Assembly: GCF_947492815.1 (NCBI RefSeq)
Contig: NZ_CANLOB010000015.1
Span: 1 to 64,000, forward strand
Direction of reading: 5' to 3'
Source of the DNA: an uncultured Dokdonia sp.
GTDB lineage: Bacteria; Bacteroidota; Bacteroidia; Flavobacteriales; Flavobacteriaceae
Length of the DNA stretch: 64,000 nucleotides
The position numbers and the translations under genes were made by a program. The notes beneath the pieces were generated by a model. The model saw only the letters and a program-made list of their open reading frames with translations, did not search any database and was not told where the DNA came from. Positions 35,989 through 43,779 of this stretch are shown here, in pieces. The stretch's first letter is position 1. Every line of letters begins with the position of its first letter.

Positions 35989-37533
35989 TTACCCTTCCTG
36001 CTGTGGTTGTGGTTGTTCTGGTTTGGCAAATAGATCCATATAAGCTCTTCCTAAGAACTCAGTTACATCGCCAGCCATCAGTCCTTCAATACCGTATTGA
36101 TTAATCGCAATATCGGCTGCTCTTCCATGAAAATACACTCCCATTAATGCGGCTTCCATAGGATGGTATCCTTGCGCCAGTAATCCCGTAATAACTCCTG
36201 TGAGTACATCACCGCTTCCTGCTGTTGCCAGCCCTGGGTTTCCGGAATCATTAATGTATAATTTCATATCATAGGTAGTAATGGTATGTGCTCCTTTCAT
36301 AACAATAGCAATGTCATGCTTTTTAGCAAACTTGGCCGTTTTTTCTAATCTATCAAAATCATCTTCCCAAGGACCTATTAAACGAGCTAACTCTCCCATA
36401 TGAGGAGTTAAAATAGATAAAGATGGCACATCTGCTAAAAGTGCTGGATGGGCAGCAATAATATTAATCGCATCAGCATCAATCACCATAGGATTTTTTT
36501 GTGCTTTTAAAAATGCTTCCATCGCTTTTACCGTTTTTGGATCAGTTCCCATACCTGGTCCTACTCCAATAGCATTGGCTTCTGTTTGGAAATCTATTTC
36601 TTCTAAAACTTTTCCATTAAAATTATCGGTCTCTGCCATTACTTCTGGTAATGCCGTTTGTAAAATAGGCACTCCTATTTGTGGCACATAAGCTGTAACC
36701 ATACCACTTCCGGCACGCATTGCAGCTTTACTTGCGAGTACAATAGCACCCATTTTTCCATAGCTACCTCCTATTAATAAACTATGTCCAAACATTCCTT
36801 TGTGCGAAAACTGACTACGACTGCGATACATCTGAATCACTTCTTGTTTCCCAATAAGCTCTATATCTGTAGGTGTTTTTGCCAAATATTCTGGATCGAG
36901 TCCTATATCCAAAATATCCCAAGCCTGCATAATTGGAGCCGTTGCTTGTAAAAAGAATGGTAATTTTGGTGCTTGAAAACTTAAGGTAAAACGCGGTTGA
37001 ATAATAACATCGCCTTCTTGCGGTGTCATATCCATATACATACCCGAAGGGATATCAATACTCAACACATATGCATTAGATGCATTAATTGCTGTAAAAA
37101 GAGCCTTGACCCAATATTGTACTGTTCTATTAAGACCTATCCCAAAAATGGCATCTACTACAATATCCTGCGCACCAATCGCAGGTAATTCATCTCCTTC
37201 ATTAATTACTACAGGCCAATTTTTGGTAGCCGACTTTAAACGACTGTAAGCTTCTAGAAAATCAGGAACACGTTTTGTATTATAGTTTACAACATAAGTT
37301 GTCACATTGTAGTTATTTTCTATCAGGTAACGTGCCAGCACCATTCCATCGCCTCCATTATTACCAATACCACAGAAAACTTTGATAGGCACTTGCCCAC
37401 CTTTTAAACGTTCATGTACCCACTCATAGATATAACCTCCTGCACGTTCCATCAAATTGATAGAAGGAAGGTTTTCTTTTTCTACAGTGACTTTATCGGC
37501 TTCGTATATCTGTGCTCTACTAAATATTTTCAT
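35989..37533 (-). CDS. nnr: bifunctional NAD(P)H-hydrate epimerase / ADP-dependent NAD(P)H-hydrate dehydratase
   Basis: A 514-residue repair enzyme that restores hydrated NADH and NADPH. The N-terminal YjeF_N epimerase domain (about 1-215) contains the GNNGGDGMVLARYL loop (54-67) and VDAIFGIGLNR. The C-terminal ribokinase-like dehydratase (about 225-505) contains HKGMFGHSLLIGGSYGKMGA, VIDADAINI, LTPHMGELARL and the catalytic-loop motif GLATAGSGDVLTG. Both halves are complete. A Gln/Pro-rich tail (PEQPQPQQEG) ends it. It is cytoplasmic. Confidence 0.94.
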   Translation of the reverse strand: MKIFSRAQIYEADKVTVEKENLPSINLMERAGGYIYEWVHERLKGGQVPIKVFCGIGNNGGDGMVLARYLIENNYNVTTYVVNYNTKRVPDFLEAYSRLKSATKNWPVVINEGDELPAIGAQDIVVDAIFGIGLNRTVQYWVKALFTAINASNAYVLSIDIPSGMYMDMTPQEGDVIIQPRFTLSFQAPKLPFFLQATAPIMQAWDILDIGLDPEYLAKTPTDIELIGKQEVIQMYRSRSQFSHKGMFGHSLLIGGSYGKMGAIVLASKAAMRAGSGMVTAYVPQIGVPILQTALPEVMAETDNFNGKVLEEIDFQTEANAIGVGPGMGTDPKTVKAMEAFLKAQKNPMVIDADAINIIAAHPALLADVPSLSILTPHMGELARLIGPWEDDFDRLEKTAKFAKKHDIAIVMKGAHTITTYDMKLYINDSGNPGLATAGSGDVLTGVITGLLAQGYHPMEAALMGVYFHGRAADIAINQYGIEGLMAGDVTEFLGRAYMDLFAKPEQPQPQQEG

Positions 37534-37814
37534 GAAATCTTATCTCTATTTATAAGTTGTCGAGCCATCTTATGACTCCTGTCGTAAAAATACTACTTTT
37601 TTAGGGCTATTGAGAAGTTGTTTTTATACGCTTTCGCGAAAGCGTATACAGAAAGAATACCATTAAAACTTTTTAGAATATAATAACGCCTTATAAATAA
37701 CAAAAAAGTGTGATAACATCTCTTTTCTATAGTTATATTTTCATATACCAAGCTCCTCAAAATAAAGTTAACATATTATTAAACAATTAGTTACATGATA
37801 TTCGTATTTTTAAA
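37534..37814. other. intergenic region before the peptide gene
   Basis: It holds a full 24-bp palindrome built on TACGCTTTCGCGAAAGCGTA at 37625-37648 and otherwise AT-rich sequence. A possible -7 element, TATTTTTA, sits near 37804-37811, right before the long inverted repeat. No gene is seen. Confidence 0.5.
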
Positions 37815-37865
37815 GTAAACTCATTTATGAAGGGTTAAAAAAAAAGCCTTCATAAATGAGTTTAC
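37815..37865 (+). promoter_or_regulatory. 19-bp perfect inverted repeat in the leader of the peptide gene
   Basis: GTAAACTCATTTATGAAGG (37815-37833) is the exact inverse of 37847-37865, with a 13-nt A-rich loop. It lies 27 bp before the ATG of the cysteine-rich peptide. It would form a stable hairpin at or near the 5' end of the transcript, or act as a binding site; it does not end in a T run, so simple termination is unlikely. Confidence 0.7.
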
Positions 37866-37892
37866 TTCACGAATCACTTAAAAAATACAATT

Positions 37893-38081
37893 ATGAAAAA
37901 AAGTATCTTAACCATTAAAGGAGCGCGTATTCTCAACAATAGCGAATTAAAATCAATTTCAGGAGCTTCTAATTATTCTTGTCAAAGCGATGCAGAATGT
38001 CCTATATATTCTTCTTGTGATTGTGCTGGAAGGTGTATTAGCTGGACTGATGAAGATTATGGAGACGGTTTATGCTATTAA
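37893..38081 (+). CDS. bacteriocin-like cysteine-rich peptide with GA/GG-type leader
   Basis: A 62-residue peptide. The leader MKKSILTIKGARILNNSEL and then KSISGA resembles the ComC/BlpC and Bacteroidota natural-product precursor leaders that are cut after Gly-Gly or Gly-Ala by C39-type exporters. The 37-residue core has six Cys in the spacing C-x6-C-x5-C-x-C-x3-C-x11-C, with acidic residues and aromatic ends. This looks like a disulfide-rich secreted peptide. No exporter or modification gene is adjacent. A long hairpin precedes it and a terminator follows, so it is a single-gene transcript. Confidence 0.75.
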   Translation: MKKSILTIKGARILNNSELKSISGASNYSCQSDAECPIYSSCDCAGRCISWTDEDYGDGLCY

Positions 38082-38114
38082 TGAGTATGTAGTTTTAGTA
38101 ATACCAATCTATAC

Positions 38115-38139
38115 AAAACCTCTTAATAGAGGTTTTTTT
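38115..38139 (+). terminator. Rho-independent terminator
   Basis: AAACCTC and GAGGTTT form a short stem followed by TTTTT. It ends the peptide gene transcript. Confidence 0.8.
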
Positions 38140-38237
38140 ATGCCGTATTTCCTCAAAAAATATAGTATCTTTTTACCCGTTACGTTGCATATAAAAAAGC
38201 ATTGGACATTATAAAAAACGTAAAAAGACATTCCTTA

Positions 38238-39401
38238 ATGACTAAACTATTTCTAGCGCTCATTCTTGTTTTTGGATGTATAGGTTGTCAACCACCTACT
38301 GAAACTATTGATTATCTAGGACAATCAGAACCTGATACAATTCCTGTGATTTTTGCGCCAGATCTCGTCTCTGTAAAAGGAAGATTAGAACACGGTATTT
38401 CTTTTACACCAGACACAAAAGAAGTAGCTTTTGGAATCCTAGACAAAGACGATTTTAGCGGAGATATATTTTATGCTAAAAAAGAAGATGGACAATGGAC
38501 TGCACCCCATATTTTTGGCCCACTTAAAAGAGAAAGTGTATTTCTGCCCTATTTTTCTCCTGATGGAAGATCATTACTCTATGCCAAAAGCAAATCAGAC
38601 TCTAGTAACTACACTACAGATATCTGGATATATAATAAGAATAATAACTACTGGAATTATACTGAAAAAGTGAATGGCGCTATTAATACATCTACCAGAG
38701 AAGCTTCTGCTTGTATGACATTAAATAATACTATTTATTTTTCATCAAACAGAGATGGCAATGGACTCGCCGATTTGTATGTTTCAACTCTTGATAATCG
38801 CCTCTATACAAATGCCAAACGCATACAAACTATTAGTTCTGGAGGTGATGAAGAGAGTATTTATGTTGCTCCTGATGAACGCTATATCATTTTTAGCAGG
38901 TATAGCACTCTAGAAAAAGGGCCTGATTTATGGATCAGTTATCAGGATGCAAAAAGCAATTGGACAACACCTAGATTATTGGATACCATCATCAATACTA
39001 CACATTGGGAAAGAAGGCCCTTTGTTTCTAATGATAATAACTTCCTGTTTTATACGACACTCATGTTTAATGAGTCTTTGATGACAGAAGCAGATATTTA
39101 TTGGGTAGGTACACAGAAGGTTTTTAAACCTTTTGTTTTTAATCCAATTATAGAAACAACTATTAAAGTGGGTAAAGAAACTACAGTAACACTACCTTCA
39201 GACTATTTTAAAGATATTGATAACGAGAAACTAACTATTCGTCTTAAAAATGAAACCCTAAGTTGGGCGACATTTGATGCTAAAAAAATGACATTAGCAT
39301 TTCAACCTAAGGAAATCGGAGAATTTGAAGTAGTATTTACTGCCACCGATCCATTTTTAAACGAAACAGATGATCGCATAAAAATTATAGTAGAAAAGTA
39401 A
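38238..39401 (+). CDS. PD40 (TolB-like propeller) lipoprotein
   Basis: A 387-residue lipoprotein starting at the ATG at 38238 (MTKLFLALILVFGCIGCQPP); the TTG at 38202 would add a charged leader and disrupt the signal. The lipid-attachment Cys is in CIGCQ. Residues about 40-300 hold PD40/TolB-like blades (LPYFSPDGRSLLYA, IYVAPDERYIIFS, PFVSNDNNFLFYT), and the C-terminal about 80 residues are a cadherin/Ig-like domain (FNPIIETTIKVGKETTVTLP...EVVFTATDPFLNETD). It is probably periplasmic or surface-exposed. The function is unknown. Confidence 0.82.
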   Translation: MTKLFLALILVFGCIGCQPPTETIDYLGQSEPDTIPVIFAPDLVSVKGRLEHGISFTPDTKEVAFGILDKDDFSGDIFYAKKEDGQWTAPHIFGPLKRESVFLPYFSPDGRSLLYAKSKSDSSNYTTDIWIYNKNNNYWNYTEKVNGAINTSTREASACMTLNNTIYFSSNRDGNGLADLYVSTLDNRLYTNAKRIQTISSGGDEESIYVAPDERYIIFSRYSTLEKGPDLWISYQDAKSNWTTPRLLDTIINTTHWERRPFVSNDNNFLFYTTLMFNESLMTEADIYWVGTQKVFKPFVFNPIIETTIKVGKETTVTLPSDYFKDIDNEKLTIRLKNETLSWATFDAKKMTLAFQPKEIGEFEVVFTATDPFLNETDDRIKIIVEK

Positions 39402-39427
39402 TCTACACGAATAACACTCATAAAGGT

Positions 39428-40294
39428 ATCGGACTTACAGAAATTCATATTGCTACAAAACAAGTCACACCTATTAGGCTTCAAGAATATGGTGTAGGTA
39501 TTTTTGATGCTATTGCAACAAAATCAGCTTTAAAAAAGGCGCTCAAAAAACAATATATTAAGGTAAATGACAGCATTGCAACCTCAGCAACTTTTATACA
39601 TGGAGGAGAACGTATAACCTTAGTAATAGGAGAAAAAGTAACACCAAAAAAAGAACTCATCTTTCCACTGAAGGTACTATTTGAAGATGCTTATTTAGCA
39701 ATAGTTCATAAACCTGCTGGTATTTTAGTGAGTGGTAATAGTTTTAAAACCATTGCCAATGCATTGCCTCAAAATATACAACCAAGTGACCTTCCTGATG
39801 CTACAACACCACAACCTGTACATCGTTTAGATTATGCAACTACTGGTATTTTATTAATTGGAAAAACCAGTAATAGTATTCGCGCACTCAATAAGCTCTT
39901 TGAAGATAGAAGCATACAAAAGAGATACTATGCAGTTACAATAGGCACCATGAAAGATAAAGGTAGCATCACTTCCTCAATAGATGGCAAGGAAGCGCAA
40001 TCACAATATACGTGTTATACATCTGTTCCTTCTGAAAGGTTTGGTCAACTCAACCTTGTACATTTGAGTCCCTTAACAGGTAGAAGACACCAATTACGAA
40101 AACATCTTGCGAGTATAGGAAACCCCATTTTAGGAGATAAAGAATATGGTATTCCTTCTTTAATTCTAAAAGGAAAAGGATTGTATTTACATGCGCATTC
40201 TTTAAACTTTACACATCCATTTACAAAGGAAGTACTAACAATAGAAAATGAGCTTCCACAACGATTCTTAAAAATATTTAAAGGATTGGAATAA
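39428..40294 (+). CDS. RluA-family RNA pseudouridine synthase with a non-canonical start
   Basis: From the GTG at 39728 only the catalytic part is read (PVHRLDYATTGILLIGK, with the catalytic Asp in HRLD). In the same frame, however, the sequence is open and clearly coding back to about 39401: TEIHIATKQVTPIRLQEYG, then FDAIATKSALKKALKKQ and TFIHGGERITLVIGE. This is the S4-like N-terminal domain usual in flavobacterial members of about 290 residues. That stretch has no ATG, GTG or TTG. I propose an ATC at 39428 (288 residues) or the ATT at 39443 as the start; loss of a normal start by mutation or sequencing error is the alternative. Confidence 0.7.
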   Translation: MGLTEIHIATKQVTPIRLQEYGVGIFDAIATKSALKKALKKQYIKVNDSIATSATFIHGGERITLVIGEKVTPKKELIFPLKVLFEDAYLAIVHKPAGILVSGNSFKTIANALPQNIQPSDLPDATTPQPVHRLDYATTGILLIGKTSNSIRALNKLFEDRSIQKRYYAVTIGTMKDKGSITSSIDGKEAQSQYTCYTSVPSERFGQLNLVHLSPLTGRRHQLRKHLASIGNPILGDKEYGIPSLILKGKGLYLHAHSLNFTHPFTKEVLTIENELPQRFLKIFKGLE

Positions 40295-40607
40295 GCAATT
40301 GCATTATCATTACATGTTATCTTTAAATTCAAGCATAGCCTTAGTTACAGTTTCATTTTAGTAAACTACTTCGTAACAAGTCTCGGAGCATAAAAACCCT
40401 TTGAAGATATCCATACCTCTCACTCAGAAATCATATCTGATGTATCCCCTTTACAAGGTATATTTTAAAAATTCGTCAAAAAAATAATCACAATATACTC
40501 AATACCATACAATTATACATTATATTAGTTCCAACCAAAATAGACTTCTAACCATTTAAATAAAATACTTTACAAAGTATTTTGAGAATGCTACTCCTGC
40601 AGTATAG
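40295..40607. other. intergenic region upstream of the tyrosinase locus
   Basis: No gene is seen in 313 bp. AAAATACTTT-AC-AAAGTATTTT (40562-40583) is a perfect palindrome 25 bp before the tyrosinase start, a plausible operator or mRNA hairpin. The rest is AT-rich. Confidence 0.5.
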
Positions 40608-42134
40608 ATGTCTGTAATTCTAAAAAACTATATAAAAATTATGGCTGATTATGTAAGAAAAAATGCTTGGGGTGACAATGGCACCTTTAATAATCCTGAT
40701 TTATTATGGTATGCAAAAGGGGTTCGTGTAATGCAATCCCGTGCATTAAACGAAGAGAATAGTTGGTGGTTTTTTGCCGCTATTCACGGAGAATATTTAG
40801 ACGGAGGAAGATTCCCTTGGGCTGAAATCCCTTCTCCTCCTCCTGTTCCAAGGTCTCCTCGACCCTCACAATCTGTTCAAGAGAAATACTGGAATCAATG
40901 TCAGCACCAAAGCTGGTATTTCCCACCTTGGCATCGTGGATATCTTATTGCTATAGAAACACATTTAAGAAAAGAAATTATAGCCCTTGGCGGCCCAACA
41001 GATTGGGCATTACCTTACTGGAATTATCTAGGACCAGGTAATCAAAATAGAATGCCACCAGCTTTTGCCGAGCATACCTTACCAGATGGCACTTCTAATC
41101 CTTTATTTGTAGAAGCTCGATATGGTCCTGATCAAGATAGGAATATCTATATCCCAGAAGGTGACATTACAAATAAATGTCAGGATGCAGAATTTTATAC
41201 GGGAGACGGTATGGATGCTGGATATGGTGGTTTTGAAACAGGATTTTGGCACGGAGGCAAGTACAGCAGTGGAAAACTAGAAGCAAATCCGCATAATCTA
41301 GTTCATACGCTAGTAGGTGGTTCAAGAGGTGTAATGTCATATCCTGGATCTGCTGCACTCGATCCTATATTTTATTTACATCATTGTAATATAGATCGTA
41401 TGTGGGCAGATTGGAATGCTGACGGAAATAAGAACCCTACAAAACTTAATTGGCTCAATGGTCCTGCGGCTGTTGGAGAACGAGAATTTGTTATGCCGAA
41501 TCCAGATAAAAGCCCTTGGGTATTTACTCCAAGAGAAATGACTAACATGGCCGAATTAGATTATCGATATGATGAACGGGAAGCAACTTCTGTCGCCAAA
41601 GGATTTGATGCATTCACCTTACGAATGAATAAATTGGGCATCGCAGTTCCTGAAGGTGACTTGCCTACAATGCGTTCAAAAATTGAAAAAGCCTCAGAAG
41701 TCGTTGGTGTGTCTAAAGGTAAACATCAATTGGTTGGTAACAAACTAGCCGTTAGCGTAAAAATGGATACTACATCTTGGAAAAATGTCTCTAAAAGTCT
41801 ACGAAGTGCTAGTTTAGCCAATATACCTGATCAAGTATTTCTAGAAATAGAGAATGTTAAAGGAACCGAAGATGGAAACATTCTTACTATTTCGGTTAAT
41901 GGTAAATCTGCAGGAAAGATTTCATTATTTGGATTGCTTGATGCTTCTGAGAGAGATGGACATCACGGAGGAAGCGGCTTAACATTTGTAGTGAATATTA
42001 CACATATCATTGATGATTTACATTTGAATAATAATCTTGATGTAAGCTCTCTAGATGTAGACATTACTCCTATGCGTGCAATCAATGAAGAACATACGAT
42101 TAGTATTGGCAGAATGAGTATACATAGAGAATAA
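40608..42134 (+). CDS. tyrosinase / polyphenol oxidase with C-terminal cap-like domain
   Basis: A 508-residue type-3 copper enzyme that oxidises phenols to o-quinones. CuA ligands are His60 (AIHGEY), His100 and His109 (QHQSWYFPPWHRGYL); CuB ligands are His229, His233 (PHNLVHTLVGG) and His259 in DPIFYLHHCNIDRMW. All six are present. Residues about 370-508 are a separate beta-domain resembling the C-terminal domain of plant polyphenol oxidases (EIENVKGTEDGNILTISVNG, SLFGLLDASERD), which in plants shields the copper site. There is no signal peptide. A second ATG at 40641 is possible. It is 2 bp from the next gene. Confidence 0.9.
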   Translation: MSVILKNYIKIMADYVRKNAWGDNGTFNNPDLLWYAKGVRVMQSRALNEENSWWFFAAIHGEYLDGGRFPWAEIPSPPPVPRSPRPSQSVQEKYWNQCQHQSWYFPPWHRGYLIAIETHLRKEIIALGGPTDWALPYWNYLGPGNQNRMPPAFAEHTLPDGTSNPLFVEARYGPDQDRNIYIPEGDITNKCQDAEFYTGDGMDAGYGGFETGFWHGGKYSSGKLEANPHNLVHTLVGGSRGVMSYPGSAALDPIFYLHHCNIDRMWADWNADGNKNPTKLNWLNGPAAVGEREFVMPNPDKSPWVFTPREMTNMAELDYRYDEREATSVAKGFDAFTLRMNKLGIAVPEGDLPTMRSKIEKASEVVGVSKGKHQLVGNKLAVSVKMDTTSWKNVSKSLRSASLANIPDQVFLEIENVKGTEDGNILTISVNGKSAGKISLFGLLDASERDGHHGGSGLTFVVNITHIIDDLHLNNNLDVSSLDVDITPMRAINEEHTISIGRMSIHRE

Positions 42135-42136
42135 TT

Positions 42137-42754
42137 ATGACAAATATGGAGCGTATATTTTACGATTTAAGACGCCTCATTATTTTATGTAGTATCTTAT
42201 GTGGTATTATGCTCTTGACACAATGTAATCATGTTACATCAGTAACAAATGATTCTCAGGACGTGACACAAAATAAACCCATGAAGAATACCACAATTAC
42301 AGATTGTATTGGAATGAGTACAGGGCAACATGTATTAGATCTATCTGGGATACAAACCCAGATAGATTTAGCGCCTGATCATATAAAAGCATTACGCAAA
42401 AACTTTAATCAAGTATCTATAAAAAAGACAACTGATCAAAATGATCAAATCCTTTTAACCTTAGAGAATGTAAGAGGTACTGATGATGCTACTATTTTAA
42501 ATGTATCGTTGAATAAAAAAGAGGTTGGACACTTCTCATTATATGGCCTTGATACTGCTTCTAGGGAAGAACAAGGTGGGAAAGGACTTTCTTTTACGAT
42601 AGATGTAACAGATGTCATCAAAGAACTTTATCTCACAGATACTATAGATTCACAAACAGTAGTTGTTCATGTGTACCCACGAAGAACATTGTCAAAACCT
42701 CAAGATATAACTATAGAAAAAATTAACATCTATCGCGTACAACAGAAAATATGA
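42137..42754 (+). CDS. lipoprotein homologous to the tyrosinase C-terminal domain
   Basis: A 205-residue protein with an N-terminal hydrophobic segment (about 12-28) and lipobox LLTQC (Cys30). Residues about 65-203 align along their length with the C-terminal domain of the tyrosinase just upstream: LTLENVRGTDDATILNVSLN against LEIENVKGTEDGNILTISVN, HFSLYGLDTASREE against KISLFGLLDASERD, and GKGLSFTIDVTDVIKELYL against GSGLTFVVNITHIIDDLHL. It is therefore a free-standing copy of the cap domain, placed on the outer side of a membrane. A copper-loading or shielding role is inferred. It overlaps the next gene by 4 bp. Confidence 0.85.
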   Translation: MTNMERIFYDLRRLIILCSILCGIMLLTQCNHVTSVTNDSQDVTQNKPMKNTTITDCIGMSTGQHVLDLSGIQTQIDLAPDHIKALRKNFNQVSIKKTTDQNDQILLTLENVRGTDDATILNVSLNKKEVGHFSLYGLDTASREEQGGKGLSFTIDVTDVIKELYLTDTIDSQTVVVHVYPRRTLSKPQDITIEKINIYRVQQKI

Positions 42755-43512
42755 AAATTTTTAAAAACCTTACAAACTCTATTAGCTTCGTAGTAATTAC
42801 CGTTAGCTTTCTCTTCTGGATGATTCTTCTTTTTGATCCACTCAATATAATGGGTGGTCATAGCGGACATGGTAGCCATGGAGGTCACGAAGGTCATATG
42901 GAAATGACAAACACAACAAATACTGCTATTATTTCTGGGCTTATGATAGGTTGGATCATTATGGTTGTAGCTATGATGCTTCCAAAACTAATATCCCCCA
43001 TTGAACATATCTATTTAAAAAGTTTAAAACGCAAACGCATCTCATCTATTATTTTGTTTATTACAGGATATGTATTCATCTGGACGATTGTTGGACTCTT
43101 TATGAATCTTATCATAGTTACACTTACTAACAAAATGCCAGGTTCATATATCCCTGCACTCATCATTGGTGGTATTGCAATAGTATGGCAATTTTCTCCT
43201 ATCAAGCAACGATTTTTAAATCTAGGGCATGATCATCGAGCTATTAAAGCTTTTGGATGGTCTGCTAGTAAAGATGCCTGTCTCTTTGGTATGGAACATG
43301 GTATTTGGTGTTTTGGTTCGGGATGGGCGCTCATGTGGTTTCCCATGTTACTTCCACAAGGACATAATTTAGCAATGCTACTCGTTATGTTTATGATGGT
43401 GAGTGAGCATATGGAACAGCCACAATTACCTCGCTGGCGTTTTGACTTCAGAATGAAACTTTGGCGTATCCTTAAAGCGCAGACAAAACTAAAACTAAGT
43501 CAAACTTTATAG
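42751..43512 (+). CDS. DUF2182 predicted metal-binding membrane protein with His-rich loop
   Basis: A 253-residue integral membrane protein with six or so helices. The DUF2182 hallmark is the WIIMVVAMMLPKL motif (about 68-80). After the first helix comes a loop with GGHSGHGSHGGHEGHM (35-50), five His in 13 residues (37, 40, 43, 46, 49), a likely copper- or zinc-binding site. The start overlaps the lipoprotein stop by 4 bp (ATGA), so the three genes are one operon. A role in supplying copper to the tyrosinase is inferred. Confidence 0.8.
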   Translation: MKIFKNLTNSISFVVITVSFLFWMILLFDPLNIMGGHSGHGSHGGHEGHMEMTNTTNTAIISGLMIGWIIMVVAMMLPKLISPIEHIYLKSLKRKRISSIILFITGYVFIWTIVGLFMNLIIVTLTNKMPGSYIPALIIGGIAIVWQFSPIKQRFLNLGHDHRAIKAFGWSASKDACLFGMEHGIWCFGSGWALMWFPMLLPQGHNLAMLLVMFMMVSEHMEQPQLPRWRFDFRMKLWRILKAQTKLKLSQTL

Positions 43513-43605
43513 GTTCCTGTTCATACTAATACCCATTAGTAGTAACTCATGATTTAAAAACCTAAAAAGTAATTCATAATAGGATAAATATTGGACATCT
43601 TTTGA

Positions 43606-43695
43606 TATACGCTTTCGCGAAATCGAGTTTACGAGACCTACCTGCCGACAGGCAGGTTCACGACCAAAAGGGAGAGCGTAGCGGTAAAGCGTATA
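43606..43695. repeat. composite palindromic repeat element, copy 3
   Basis: It runs from TATACGCTTTCGCGAAATCG through CGACCAAAAGGGAGAGCGTA to AAAGCGTATA, with outer inverted ends. Compared with copies 1 and 2, an extra CCTGCCGACAGGCAGG hairpin (43640-43655) is inserted in the middle. It separates the tyrosinase operon from the amine oxidase gene. Confidence 0.8.
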
Positions 43696-43779
43696 AAAGC
43701 AATAAAAAAACACGTAAAAACCCTCGAAACACCTCGCTATCAAATATGTAAGTTTAGTGATCATTAAAACTCACATATC

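Noticed and set aside
37815..37865. Terminator of the upstream gene
   Set aside because: The upstream gene runs the other way, and the hairpin lacks a T run after its second arm.
43507..43764. An 85-codon minus-strand frame upstream of the amine oxidase
   Set aside because: It is built from composite element copy 3 and has no independent support.
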